DNA of 64,000 bases. It comes from Channa striata (taxonomy: Eukaryota; Chordata; Actinopteri; Anabantiformes; Channidae). A program made the position numbers and the translations under genes. A model generated the notes under the pieces. The model saw only the letters and a program-made list of their open reading frames with translations. It was not told the DNA's origin and searched no databases. This document shows, piece by piece, positions 12,856-24,453 of the stretch (position 1 is its first letter; each line of letters starts with the position of its first letter). The stretch spans positions 17,911,275-17,975,274 of the forward strand of contig CM065179.1 in NCBI GenBank assembly GCA_033026295.1, read 5' to 3'.

Positions 12856-14417
12856 GCTACCTACCTCTTGGCCCTGTGGCTTGGCTGGCATCAGTCATGC
12901 TCTCCAAGCTGTTACAAAAGGAAAGGTCTTCATCCCTCCATCTCCACACATTACTCAGAGCGTTTACTCAGAGGATGCTGTGAGTTACATGCAGAGGGCT
13001 GCTCTATTCAATATTTCTCACAACAGCAAGACACGTGGGCCATTTCTGTCTCCTGTATAATATGTAATTCATACAGGAGAAGGCCACCTACTGAGGACGC
13101 ATGAAGTCTTACAGTGACGGAGGACTCGGATATTAGGAAAACACGTTTGTCCTTTGTGGGTCTGTGAACTTCCTGTCAGAAGCTTTCTCTTTGAGAAGCT
13201 GAATATAAAAATTGGTATTTCAGGGTAACACATTGTTTAAACTAAATAAGTTATAAGACTTAGAATTTGTATTTTGTTCTACATCTGTAAGCAGATTGTA
13301 AACATGTTAAATGTGTTCCTGAGAGAATATTTGGGAGCAATCCTCAAGAAAATGTATTAAATATTAACACAACATCAAGGGCGACTGTTGCATAACGTGA
13401 CCTTCTTTTGGCTGAATGCTGTCTAGACCTGCTGTTTGGGCAAAACATTTTTCATGGATAAATACAGCAAATTAAGTCTCGCTCCAAGTGTGCGCCTCCC
13501 CGCCTGCATTCAGCTCCCTCATTCATCTTTCACTCAGCTGTCACACACGCGGCAAATACACCTCCTTGGCTTCTTTTCAGTCTTCCCTGACTCCTCTGCT
13601 CATTTACTTCTCTCGTCGCCTCCCTTTCGCTTCCTCTGCCCCTCCGATCGAGGCGCCATTCATTCTCGTCACAGACTTAGTTCTTTGAGGTAAATGGCTT
13701 TTTTCCCCATGTGATGAGGCACTCCATCACGACAGGGTTGGGTACTGCAGGAGAATGTGGCAGGCCAATTTAACATCAAACAGGTTTGCCTTGAATATAT
13801 ACAGTAATTACATTTCAGATACCTAAAACAGCAATTTGGCCATAGTTGAAGTTACAGTGTAAGAATACATTTTTTAATTTAGAAATATCTACAATTACTT
13901 CAGAGTTCTGTTTTGGATACACAATCCGACGTCACTGACATCGTCATATGTTTTTTAAACATTTATTTGACTGACACAATTAACATTTCACTACAATATA
14001 TTTATTTGAAAAAACAAATTACAATTAAAGATATATGTAATTACAGTTTTACCTACTGTAGCTAAAATATTATTTAAGATACCCTGGAATACAATATGCA
14101 GAGTCAAATTTCCAAATAAAGATAAATTAAATGAAAATTTAGCCATTGTTGGAAATTAAGCTATATTTAATTTGGCCCATTCAAAAGATATTTGTTATTA
14201 TTATTATTGTAGTTGTTGTTGTTGTTATTATGGAGTTATGGTCAAATGCAACTGCAGATATTTTGAATGGATGTTATTAACCCTAACTGTAAGCCCATAA
14301 GTACATTGAAGATGTCTGTAATCAGAATTCTGTGGTTCTAATAAATTTATACAATTGTGTAATAACATCTGTCCCATAGTTTTGGACATGCAAAATATAA
14401 CACCACTCTTCATATCT

Positions 14418-14480
14418 CTGCACTGGCTTCCTGTAACTGTCGTAATCAAGTTCAAAGCTCAGACTTTATTCAGGTCTACA
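14418..14480 (+). mobile_element. LINE open-reading-frame fragment
   Basis: One frame reads LHWLPVTVVIKFKAQTLF without a stop. It fits the L-H-W-L-P-V-x(3)-I-x-F-K motif found near the end of the reverse-transcriptase ORF of L2/CR1-like and related fish LINEs. Only about 60 bp are recognisable, so this is a short dead fragment. No target-site duplication or poly(A) tail can be identified. Confidence 0.6.
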
Positions 14481-14986
14481 ATCCCTTCTCTGTTTACTGA
14501 GCTCTGCTAACAAACAGCGACCGATGGTTTTATCAAAACAGAAAAGATCCATGCAACATTTTTAAGTGATCCTATGAGGAGCACAAACTCTGCACACTCA
14601 GCACACATTAGCGATAACTTCAAAACACTACGAACTCAGAACAATGACAATGATAAGACAATAATAACCACATAATGTGATCAGTTCCATCTGTAGGTTG
14701 GGGGATTTCTGCTGTTAGGTTCACCACAGTATTCCCCTTATTAATTTGGCGTGTGAATTAACACTAACAAGTGTGATGGGGTTAAAAGTGAATAGTCATA
14801 CTTAGATTGTATGTTAAATTCAGAAAATGTATTATTCACATAATATTGTAGCATGTGAACTGATGTATTGAACAGCAGATTGACTCCTGGTTCATAGAAA
14901 AATCTTATGAGCTGTACTTCATATGTGCCCATGCTAATAATTATTGCCAACTTACAAATGATGCTGTTAGTCACATGGTGCATGTA

Positions 14987-15557
14987 CAGTGGCTTATAAG
15001 AGTATTACAACCACAAACATATATTTTTTTTTTGGGGGGGTGGGGGTTTATGTGATAGACGAACACAAAGCGGCCCATAACTGTGAAGTGGACATTTCAA
15101 GGAGGAGTGTGTAATCTACAATCCACAAATGGAAAGAGTATGGCACAACTGCAAACCTACCAGGACATGGTTGTCCACCTAAACTGACTGACCAGGCGAA
15201 GAGAGGATTGATCAGAGAAGCAGCCAAGAGGCAGAGATCCACAGCTCAGGGGGGAGAATCTGTCCACAGGACAACGACCCTAAACACACACCAGAGCAAC
15301 AAGTGAATGGTTTAGTTTAAAGCACAATTATCCCTTAGAGTGGCCTAAATCCAATTGAGATATTCAGATATTTATTTGTAAAAAATGTTGAAACCCATTT
15401 ACCATTTTCCTTCCACTTCAGTTATGTATTATTAATTATGCACCACTTTGTGTTGGTCTATCACATAAAATCTCAATAAAATATATTTACATTTGTCATT
15501 GTCATGTGACAAAATGTGGAAATGTTCAGGAGATATGTAGACTTTAACAAGGAACTG
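14987..15557 (+). mobile_element. Tc1-like transposon, internally deleted copy
   Basis: The copy is flanked by TA at both ends (14985-14986 and 15558-15559), as expected for Tc1/mariner insertion. The left end starts CAGTGGCTTATAAG. The inverted-repeat arms share a 27-nt block (15047-15073 and, inverted, 15443-15469) with two mismatches. Between them lies a piece of the transposase N-terminal DNA-binding region (frame KWKEYGTTANLP, then PPKLTDQ), which jumps abruptly at about 15268-15275 into sequence from the late catalytic region (CGACCCTAAACACA, then GAATGGTTTA). The first catalytic aspartate region is missing, so it cannot encode a transposase. At about 571 bp it compares with about 1.6 kb for a full copy. 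Confidence 0.88.
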
Positions 15558-15724
15558 TAGTTATGCTCAGACCAGGCAGCCCAGCAGGCAGAGACTGGTG
15601 GGCAGCAGATACCGGCAGTTGTTCATGGTTCGTTGTGTAGTTTCGTAGGAGATGAGATACACAAGATTGAATTTTCCTACAGTTATACAGTTTGAGTCCC
15701 TGATTACGGAGGAAATGATACACA

Positions 15725-15749
15725 GATCAGGCATAACATTATGACCACC
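15725..15749 (+). mobile_element. mariner/Tc1-like terminal fragment
   Basis: The string GATCAGGCATAACATTATGA with following CCACC is a well-known terminal sequence of a fish Tc1/mariner-type family, different from the Tc1 copy next to it. No matching second end was found, so it is a solo fragment whose inner boundary is unclear. Confidence 0.6.
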
Positions 15750-17310
15750 TGTACAATTCACTCCCATCCAATACAGTGACTCTGCCATTAATTTTACTTT
15801 TATTAGGTTTTTATTTCTGAGTTTTAGATTGAAACTGTCAAAAAGGTGATAATTCTGTGTTTATCATTGAGGTCAAAGTGGGTAGTGGGGTCGTACTGGA
15901 GTGAATTAAAAGAAGCAGCGGTTCAATGTTTTCGGTGGTTCAAAGCGTATTTGGGTAAAAAATTATTCTTTTCTCCGAGGAGGAGGACTATTAGAAAATG
16001 ACAGACCAGCGGAAAAGTAATTGCATCGAATGTTCCCAGCATACATTAGAGTGGAGGTCCAGTAGAACAGCGCATGACGGTGTACAGGATGAGACTGTAG
16101 TGTGACAGCAATTATGGCCTGCCGAGGGATTTGCAGGCGGACCAACAGAAGGTGCTAGCAGCACTAAATATGCCATTGTCTCGGGTTTGGCTAATTGCAG
16201 CATGTTGCCAGTGTTAGGCCTGCAGCGATCCAACAGCACAGGCAGACGTCAAGGCACACACTCACACACGTCCAGCTGTACACACACAGCACCGACCACT
16301 TACTGTGGAATCACATGGAAGACCTTCAGATGTTCACCGTTTCAGAGATCTCCGGTAATCCCTTACTTTCTAAAGGCTCTTCACCATTTTTGAAAGTTTC
16401 ACTGTCTTCCATATATTGGTTGCATGAAACAAGTTTTTGCTTCTCGCCATCGTTACATCTCAGTGAGTCAAGCCGGCCTCCTGCGAGCTGTTCGTAATCA
16501 AACCTCGTCTGTCACCGAGTGCCAGCGTCTTCCTGTGGCAGCCAGCCGGACGTCGAAGACAATAATTGTTTTATTTTCTGCTATTACATATTTGTCTGGC
16601 TGCACTCCAATATCCACCCCACTTCTCTCGAAGACAGACCCGTCTCTGGGGTCACAGGGGAAATTAGGTCTGTTTATTTACTGGCCCATGTTGTTTTATT
16701 GCGTTAATCTTTTAATTGGAACATTTTTTTTCCATGGTGGAGCTGGAACTGTGTCCACACAGGACCCAATTAAATTAAAGATGAGAGCCATCACTCCCCT
16801 CTTCCCCTGTGTTTTGTGTGTTTGCGGACTCAGAACAGTGGAACAAGCACAAGGAAATGCACTAATTCTACTTCACTTGCCAATTAATTGGAAGTCATTT
16901 CGTCGATTGTGTGGTGGGAAATGTGTTTCACTTCTATTTCAATTAAAAATATGAGGGGGAGGTTTTTAGGGTTTTTTTTTCCAGGATGTCAGTGTTTGGG
17001 GCAGCAGAAAAGCATATTTCTATCATAAACAAACTGCGTTATACTTCAGCATATAAACAATATACCTCAAGATATTGTGCACGGGCTGCTGAAGCAGCCA
17101 CTCTCACACCTGTTATTTTTGTTCTTTATGATTCTGTCAGAATTAATCAACGATTCGATCAACTTTTGATGACAAGGGCCATGTTTGTCGAAGCCTCTAG
17201 ATGCTCATGGTCCCAATGTTTTTTCATTATGACCTGGAGCTTTGGTGTTTTTGCCCAGTTCAGCATTTTAGCCTGTGACCCCGACAAACCAGGGACACCA
17301 GCAGCGTCTG

Positions 17311-17462
17311 TCTCCTCTGTCTTTCTCTCTCTCTGTGTCTCCTTCCTCCTGTCCTACATCCTCTGTCCTGCTGTGCCCCATTCTCACTCTCTTTTCTTCC
17401 TTTCTTTGTTTTGGTCTTTCCCTTCCATCCTTTTTCCTTCTTTTCTCTTCCCTTCTTTTTGT
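17311..17462 (+). repeat. Pyrimidine-rich tract
   Basis: About 150 bp almost entirely C and T on the plus strand, with only scattered purines, made of degenerate CTTT/CTCT units. It produces overlapping spurious open frames on both strands. Confidence 0.8.
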
Positions 17463-17706
17463 TTCCAATGAAACCATAAATATTCCTGCTTCCTTTTCTA
17501 GTCCATTTAGTTTTAGCTTCAGCTGGTACTTCAGCTGAATTATTACTGTTTCCGTTCGGGGACGTTCGGGCACTGTCACTGATAGTGCATCAGATATTTC
17601 TACTACGTTTAAGATTATATCAGTTGGAGCTTTAGTAATTGATGCAATGTGTCTTTTTCGGAGTAAGATGACTCAGCATTTTCGTTTTTTCGTCTCAGCT
17701 GAAAAC

Positions 17707-17709
<3 letters not shown>

Positions 17710-17766
<57 letters not shown>
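17710..17766. repeat. (CA)n microsatellite
   Basis: An uninterrupted CA run of 57 bp, the longest pure dinucleotide array in the window and a likely polymorphic marker. Confidence 0.95.
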
Positions 17767-17768
<2 letters not shown>

Positions 17769-20700
17769 GTCCTTCGACCTTCTGTCCTTTAACCTTTTGT
17801 CTTTATAACTAAGGGTCATCTAGCTTATGACTTCACATGAAGGTGTAATTTTTGTTTTCTTGCTCACTTTTAACCATCCTCCTCCACATGAAACACCTGA
17901 AGGTTCAAACAAAGTGTTATTGCTCAGCGTATAATATGATTACTGTAATTTTTTACCAACACCTGACCTTGTCAGTCTGCTTTCACAATAAGTTTTATTT
18001 TATTTTCAAAACATTTGTTCTTTCTTCTTCCTTCTTTTATTAACTTCTTTTAGTGTCTACCTTTTTCTTTAATGTCAAGATCTGTCACCTCTTTTTTATT
18101 TATGCTTTTTTTTCTTCTATCATTTCTACTCTTTTTTTATGTTTCTGTCATCATTGTTTGCTTCTGTTCAAATTTTTCCATTTTGGCCTGAATATCGTTA
18201 AATGCACACATTCCTCAAATGTTAACATCTTGTAAGCAATCTGTATCTTTTCGGCAGGATATCAGCTTTTCTTGGCAATTGCCTTTTGTAGTTCTGTTCT
18301 GTTGTGAAAATTATTTTACTGCAAACATTTAAAGACTGATCTATTCTAGGTTCTTTGCATAGATGGCAAAATGTTTTATTCTTGCAGTACAATATGCTAG
18401 TATTACCGTTAGAGATATTAGGTAGGAAATGTTGCTGTTTACTAAGTGAGTGGTTGGGGACAAATAAAGTGTGTTACTTTTGCCACAAAGCCATAATCAG
18501 TATTATAATACAATAATTATGACTCTTTTTAGTGTCTTGAACATTTAAAACAGAAATGTGAGATTAATTTAGACTGAATTTGATTAACTATTGTTTGGAA
18601 AAAAATTGCAGACCTCTGTGGTCGCCACAACCCTGACTGGCATTTACAAAATTTTCTTTTCTAAACAAACATTAGTGCCTCTCCAACTCTAGAGAATTAC
18701 TTCTAAACCAGATATAACCAGGCCCGTACAGTTTCCAGCATTCTTATTAAATCAAAGTTTAAGAGATGGCGTTGTGAGCTCGTTTCTCGAGTCAAATGCA
18801 GTCACAAGCTCAGTGTGTGCCATGCAAAATTTTTAATTCACTTTGTATTCAAAATGCAATATTTTCATTTCCATTAATAGAAATTTGAAAAAACAGCAAG
18901 TAATTAAGAAGAAATAAAAAAGGAAATATAGACGCATAAACATCTAGGAATGGTGACAGTGACAGGAAGTTGCTCTCCAAGATGTTTTTGGTCTTTGTGG
19001 CTTAGTAGCTTGTCCATGTTTGGAGAGTCTGTGGTCCACCTGCTGCAGGACACGAGTTTAAAAGCTGCTGTTTGTTGCCTTGGACATGACATGACATCTG
19101 AAATGTGCCAAGTGTGTTTGGTAAGTTTGCTATTTTCCTGGGTATGTGCTTTAAATTTATAATAGTAAGGCCATGGAGTTTCAGTTGTTGATCAAAAACC
19201 ACATTAGGAGATACTGACTGAATGCAAATTAGCCATGTGCGGATGTTTTATGGTAACAAGTCATGAGGGACTGTAATGAGCCAGATTTGCTTTATGTAAC
19301 TTCAGTGAAATGTGACCATAATAGAGTTGCTAAATTTTCTACTGAAGGAAGAAATAATTTATAAGTGGTTATAGGCTTCTCCTTTCTCAGCAACTTGATC
19401 CTTGAAGCCCAGTCAATTGGGTTAGGCCTATTTTTAAATTAAGGTAAGCGTGAAGCTAAAAAGGCTATTTGGAATTTTTTGTAGCTGCATCCAAATATGC
19501 TGACAGTGTGCAGTTACAGTTTTGTTCCAAAACCCACATTTCTCAACAGATTCACCACAGATACTGTTCAAGTTCAAAGGCTGTAACTGAATAAGGACCA
19601 AAAGGTTTTGTTCGTACGCTTTAAATTCCTTACTATAGGTTAATCTACATTTCTGTACTAAAGATACAGATACAATATGATTTTTTTTTTGGAAACATGA
19701 GTTTAAAATTACATATAAATAAACCATTAAGAGAAAAATTAAAGCATGTTACTGTGAAGAGTATAACCTATGAAATGTATTAATGCACTTCCAAAGCAGA
19801 AAGTCTTATTTCCTCCAGTAAAAGAGCAAAAACAAAATAAATGTGAGGCATAAAGTGTATTTGTTTAACCAACATTTTTTTGAAGGTTTGTTCTGCTTCA
19901 GTGCAGATTGACCCTGATCTTGGTGAGAGCATCTGGTGGTGTTAGTAGTGGTAGCTGTGATTGTTGTTTTATGTGTATGTGAACATTTGACATTTTATAG
20001 CATAATTTTTAAAAGATTGTCATAAATGTGCCTCCACATTTTGACTTAGCATTCATCTTTTTCTTGTTGTGATATATTTAAACCTGTTACTGTTCAAATG
20101 CATTTATTCTTCCCTATTTATTTATATCTGCCTTGTTTCTTCCTCTACACGCCACATAAAAATCACTCAGACACCCCTCGGCCACCCCACTCAGAATTTT
20201 CAGCAGGCAACCCTGGGACCAAAGTCAACATTAAACCCCCATGGTTTAATGTTTATTATTATGACTATTTTGCTACTTTTCTTATTTTTTATCCACAAAA
20301 TGCAATCAGGACATCTTAATATTATTATTCTTTTGTGGCATTTGCAGTTTTAGGTTATGGAACTGAAAATAAATTGCAATGTATGAAATAAAATTTCCAG
20401 TTGCTGCATGTTATAGAAACAGGATCAAAACTATGGATTATAATAAATGTGAAAGTGTTTTTAGTTCTATAGTACGACAGCTGCCAGAGTGAATTCCTAC
20501 ATGGCTTTTACTTACCAAGGGCACTCAGGCTGAGCACCCACACACATCGACCACTACACTGGAGAACGAGGAGCCACTGGGTTGGGTTCTGCAATGCTGA
20601 ATAAGAAACAGAGATGTGATTGGAGCCAAGCAATTTGTATTTATTTGAACTGATACGGTTTCCTTTCTTTTTTTTTCTTTTGCTCATTATGTGTGCCCAT

Positions 20701-23384
20701 ACGCTGGCCTCCATACCACCTTTTCCCTCAGTGATTTCCAGAAATGTACATTTTCTCCCTGTTAGTCGCTGAGCGTGTCTTTAAGTTGCCATAGCAACAG
20801 GGTGAGTCATTCTGCTGCAGTCAGTTTAGTCACACCCGCACTGACTGTATGTTTCCCTCTCTTCCTTTTTTCCATCTCTCTGTCCCTCTACCTCCTCACA
20901 CTACACACACACTCACATGCGTGTAGACCCTCATTCCACCTCTCTTTCTGTTTGACAGCTTCATCTGAAGAAGAGAAAGTAGTGAGAAAGGTCTGTCCCT
21001 CTGTTCTCCCCAGTTATCCCAAAGTACATCACAGATGGGGAGTAATGGCAACCTAAAAAGGTGGAATGTGTGTGTACGTCAGTGATGTGTGTTAGCGATC
21101 AAGCAGGCTGATAATAAGGTCGAGCGGAATGTCGCTGCTCTCGCTTTGATTACTTATTTATGGATCAAGCTAATCAGTAAACCAACAGCTGAGAGGCACA
21201 CTGTGAAGGAGGCGGGTGGTGTGAGAAGAGAGGAGGGAGGTGGAGACAGAAAGGGGGTACCTAACACTCATTATCTTCCAAGAACACTTGTTAGCCCTGA
21301 TTAAATGAGCATAATTTGCAGAAAGTTTTTTTTTTTTTTCACTTTGATTGCCATTAGGGAAAGTTGTTTCCGGTTTTCCTATAATAGGAAGACGGAGGAA
21401 GTTTACAGCTGCATCTCCCGACATTAGCAGTTCGCCCCTGCTTTAGAAATGAATCATCAAACACCTCATTGTCAGTTAATTTTCACACAGCTCGAATAAA
21501 GACATGTTATGCTGGGAAAGTGAAAAAGACTTTTTATATTTGGAGTTGTGGTGGCCCACAGATATGGTCTGCTCTGCACTTACCAGAGATTTAATTAGGT
21601 CAAGCCCCTCTTTGTTCAATGGCGTCTCTACTTACAGATAAAAAGTGGTGCAGTTAAAGTTTCTGTAGGTTTACTTGTGCTCAATAATAGGCCGATGGTT
21701 ACTGCTGTGATATTCATTTATTCATATTTATTTTCAGAGGTAAGCCAGCTTTATGTCAGTGTAATAGGATTTTACCAAGGAGTATATATGCATGTGGGCT
21801 TCAGCTGTGATTCTATTCTGAAATGCATTAGACATACAACAGAGAGTGTGAAGCCATGTCACACTGTGTTAACTGATGAGGAACAGGGCGCCATCTTGTG
21901 ATCCAGTTGGCCTGTTTGGCTAGAAAGGTTTTGGCTTTTTTAATCATTTTAATTTTATCGAGGTGGGAGGTGATGAAAAGGAAGAAAGCGGGATAAATGA
22001 GACACAGCAGCAAGCAACATTATTTGGAAAACTACATATGACGAATATGTGAACAGATTTCCAGTGGCTGGGTGCAATTCAATCGGCTAATAAAAGGAAG
22101 TACAGATGTAAGAAAGGTGGCAATCTGCTCTGTCAGCAACACTGACCCATCATGGAGACACTTTTCAGATATGGTGCCACGTTAACTTCACAATCGTTTT
22201 AGTCTGTGCAACAGGTGTATTCACTTTACGTATGTCTAATGCAAGTTTTACCCTAAACATTTGCCACTCTAACCCCAGCATAAATCTGTGTTCATGTGAG
22301 ATATTACAGTTATTGTGATTACTATTTAAATGTGCACATGTCAACTTCCAAGTTGTAATATTGTAAAAATGTACCCGTCACATTAGATGACAGAATGAAA
22401 ACATTTTGTTGTAATTAACTGTAAATCCTGATTTAAATGGCATTAAATTGTTAAATTGCCATAGTTTTAATACCCATAAAACACAAAAAAAACTGTCTTT
22501 AAAGCTACTCATCAGTTGTAAAGATTTGCCTGGCGTGAAAATTGGAATACAGACAAAAGGTAACGCTTCGTTAGTTTGTTCAGCAACTTTACTTTCCTCC
22601 TTTAGTTCCTAAACCCCTGCATGACCCGGACAAGTACTGATATTTTAATGAGGGGTATAATTTGACTCATAACACTCCATTCACGTCCCCGCGGTAGTAG
22701 TGTCGACATCCGTGCTGATGTTTTGGAGTGAGTCACTGGTGTTTAATTGAACAAAGTGCTGACCCACGTCTCCCCACAGGTTGTCGTAAGTGGGATCAGA
22801 GGGATCAGTGTGGTCACTAAGGTTGGTAAATGCAGGCAAGGTGCTCACGAGTCTGGATGTGACAGGTCGATAAATGCCAGAGGAATCTCTTGCTCTGCAG
22901 CATCAGTGGAATATCTGGACAAAGGAGCTTCTGTGTAAGTGCATTAACCACATACCAGAGAGGTAAGACACTTGTATTCTTTAAAAAACAGACGGCATGG
23001 GCTTATTACCTACAAATATTGTTTATATCATAAACCAGAAGTTAAATACATTTACCACCCAGATGAAAATGAAATCCTTGAGTATCTAAAAGCCTGGGTG
23101 GAATGTTTCTCCAAGCTTTATTGTTACACAGGACCACCGTTAAAGGGGTTTCACAGTCTGATTGATAAATAAATCATAACTCTCTTGTTTGTGCAATAAT
23201 GTGTGCATGTGTGTGGGTGTATTTTTCTCCTTCATCCCATCATGAAGCATAACCACTGTAACAAATAGCCCAAACACTTTGTTCTGGATGTTGTAACAAC
23301 GCTAAGCAGTAGAGAGTTCTACTCTGTCCCCGGAGAGGTGGGAGGAGGGTGGGGGCGCGAACACAATGAAGAGCTGGATGACGC

Positions 23385-23500
23385 AGCTGAGAAAAAAAAA
23401 AAAGGGAGGGAGAGAGAGGGAGGGATGGATGGAGCAGAATCCTGAACGAAGAGAGGAAGAAGATTGAGAGGAGGATGAGGAGGAGGTAGAGAGAGGGTGC
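23385..23500 (+). repeat. Purine-rich tract
   Basis: An A12 run followed by about 100 bp of GGGAGG, GAGAGAG, GGATGGATGG and GAGGAGGA units, nearly all purine on the plus strand. Confidence 0.75.
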
Positions 23501-24435
23501 GTGGGCAGGTTGCGTAGGAAGGAGATGCTGCATAATCAGATTTCTAGGGCTTTCTCCTGCTCTTTTTCTCCTTTACTTTCTTTAGTCTCTTTTATTTTGA
23601 GTAATACCAGCCCATTCATCTCAGTCAGCCATATTTGTGTCTCGCTCTCCTCGTACTCGGGTTTTTCTCTCCACCACTCTCTTAATTTTTACTCCTTCTC
23701 TCAGTAACTAATTTAGCAGCCGAAGCTCAGCACATTAAGAAATATTGTTCTTGGATTTTTTGTAAAAGAATAAAAAAGAAACTGATTTGTGCGAATGTGT
23801 GCAAACAGACTGTGCTAATAGAAGAGACGAGTTTTTTCTTTTTTCTTTTAATGAAATTAACTGCTTTTGCACATGACGAAAAGAGAAATACAACAACAAC
23901 AAAAAAAAAACAGTCGCACTAACTTGGCTATTATTTCCTTTGCAATTCACAAAATAACACAGTAGTAGTAGTAAAGCCCTTTTTAGCTTTGCAATTGTCT
24001 AACACACAGCTAAGGTCTGCTCAGTGAACAACATTTCACACTTATCAGCTTTTGGCATCACATTTATTTAGCCGCATATAATAAGTGAGAAACAGAATAG
24101 CTGTCAAATCGTGAGCAAAGAGGAACCCAATGAGTCATCAGCATCTCTTGCACATTCGAATGGCACCTGGGGCTGCTCCGTCTAAAAGCACTCTGCGAGA
24201 GAGAAAGAGGCGTAGAAAGGAGGGGATTGTGTAGGTGGCAGAGGGGGGAACAAAGGAACAGGTGGTGGTGGTGGTGATGAAGGAGCGCAGTAGGGAGGGA
24301 GGAGAGAACAGGGTTTTCCTCTCAGAAACATCCCTGAATACTAAGCATCTCCCTGACAGACAGTCCTACGTTGGAGACAGAGCAGGAGGGGAGGTGGAGG
24401 AGAGGTGTGTGTGGGGGTGTTTGCGTGGGTGTGTT

Positions 24436-24453
24436 GGGGGTGGGGGTGGGGGT
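24436..24453 (+). repeat. G-rich run with quadruplex potential
   Basis: Three GGGGG runs separated by single T residues, close to further GGT/GGG segments (24405-24434). The plus strand could fold into a G-quadruplex. Confidence 0.65.

Larger units (their letters stand above)
8291..14400. other. Intergenic, no gene recognised
   Basis: AT-rich sequence with no supportable exon. A tRNA-like B-box segment lies at 11550-11620, a telomere-like/microsatellite compound repeat at 12600-12850 and a pyrimidine-rich patch at 13490-13680. There is a short (TGTC)n run at about 10618-10636 and a (TTG/TTA)n patch at about 14190-14230. Confidence 0.6.

Noticed and set aside
16424..16954. 176-codon open frame on the plus strand
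   Set aside because: No recognisable domain, composition like translated non-coding DNA, and no splice context. It is more likely a chance frame through sequence with few stops.
16986..17579. Overlapping open frames of 87-161 codons on both strands
   Set aside because: They are by-products of the pyrimidine tract, which lacks stop codons in several frames.
22747..22938. Exon after the CCCCACAG acceptor-like site at about 22780
   Set aside because: The translated sequence has no similarity I recognise and no compatible neighbouring exon.
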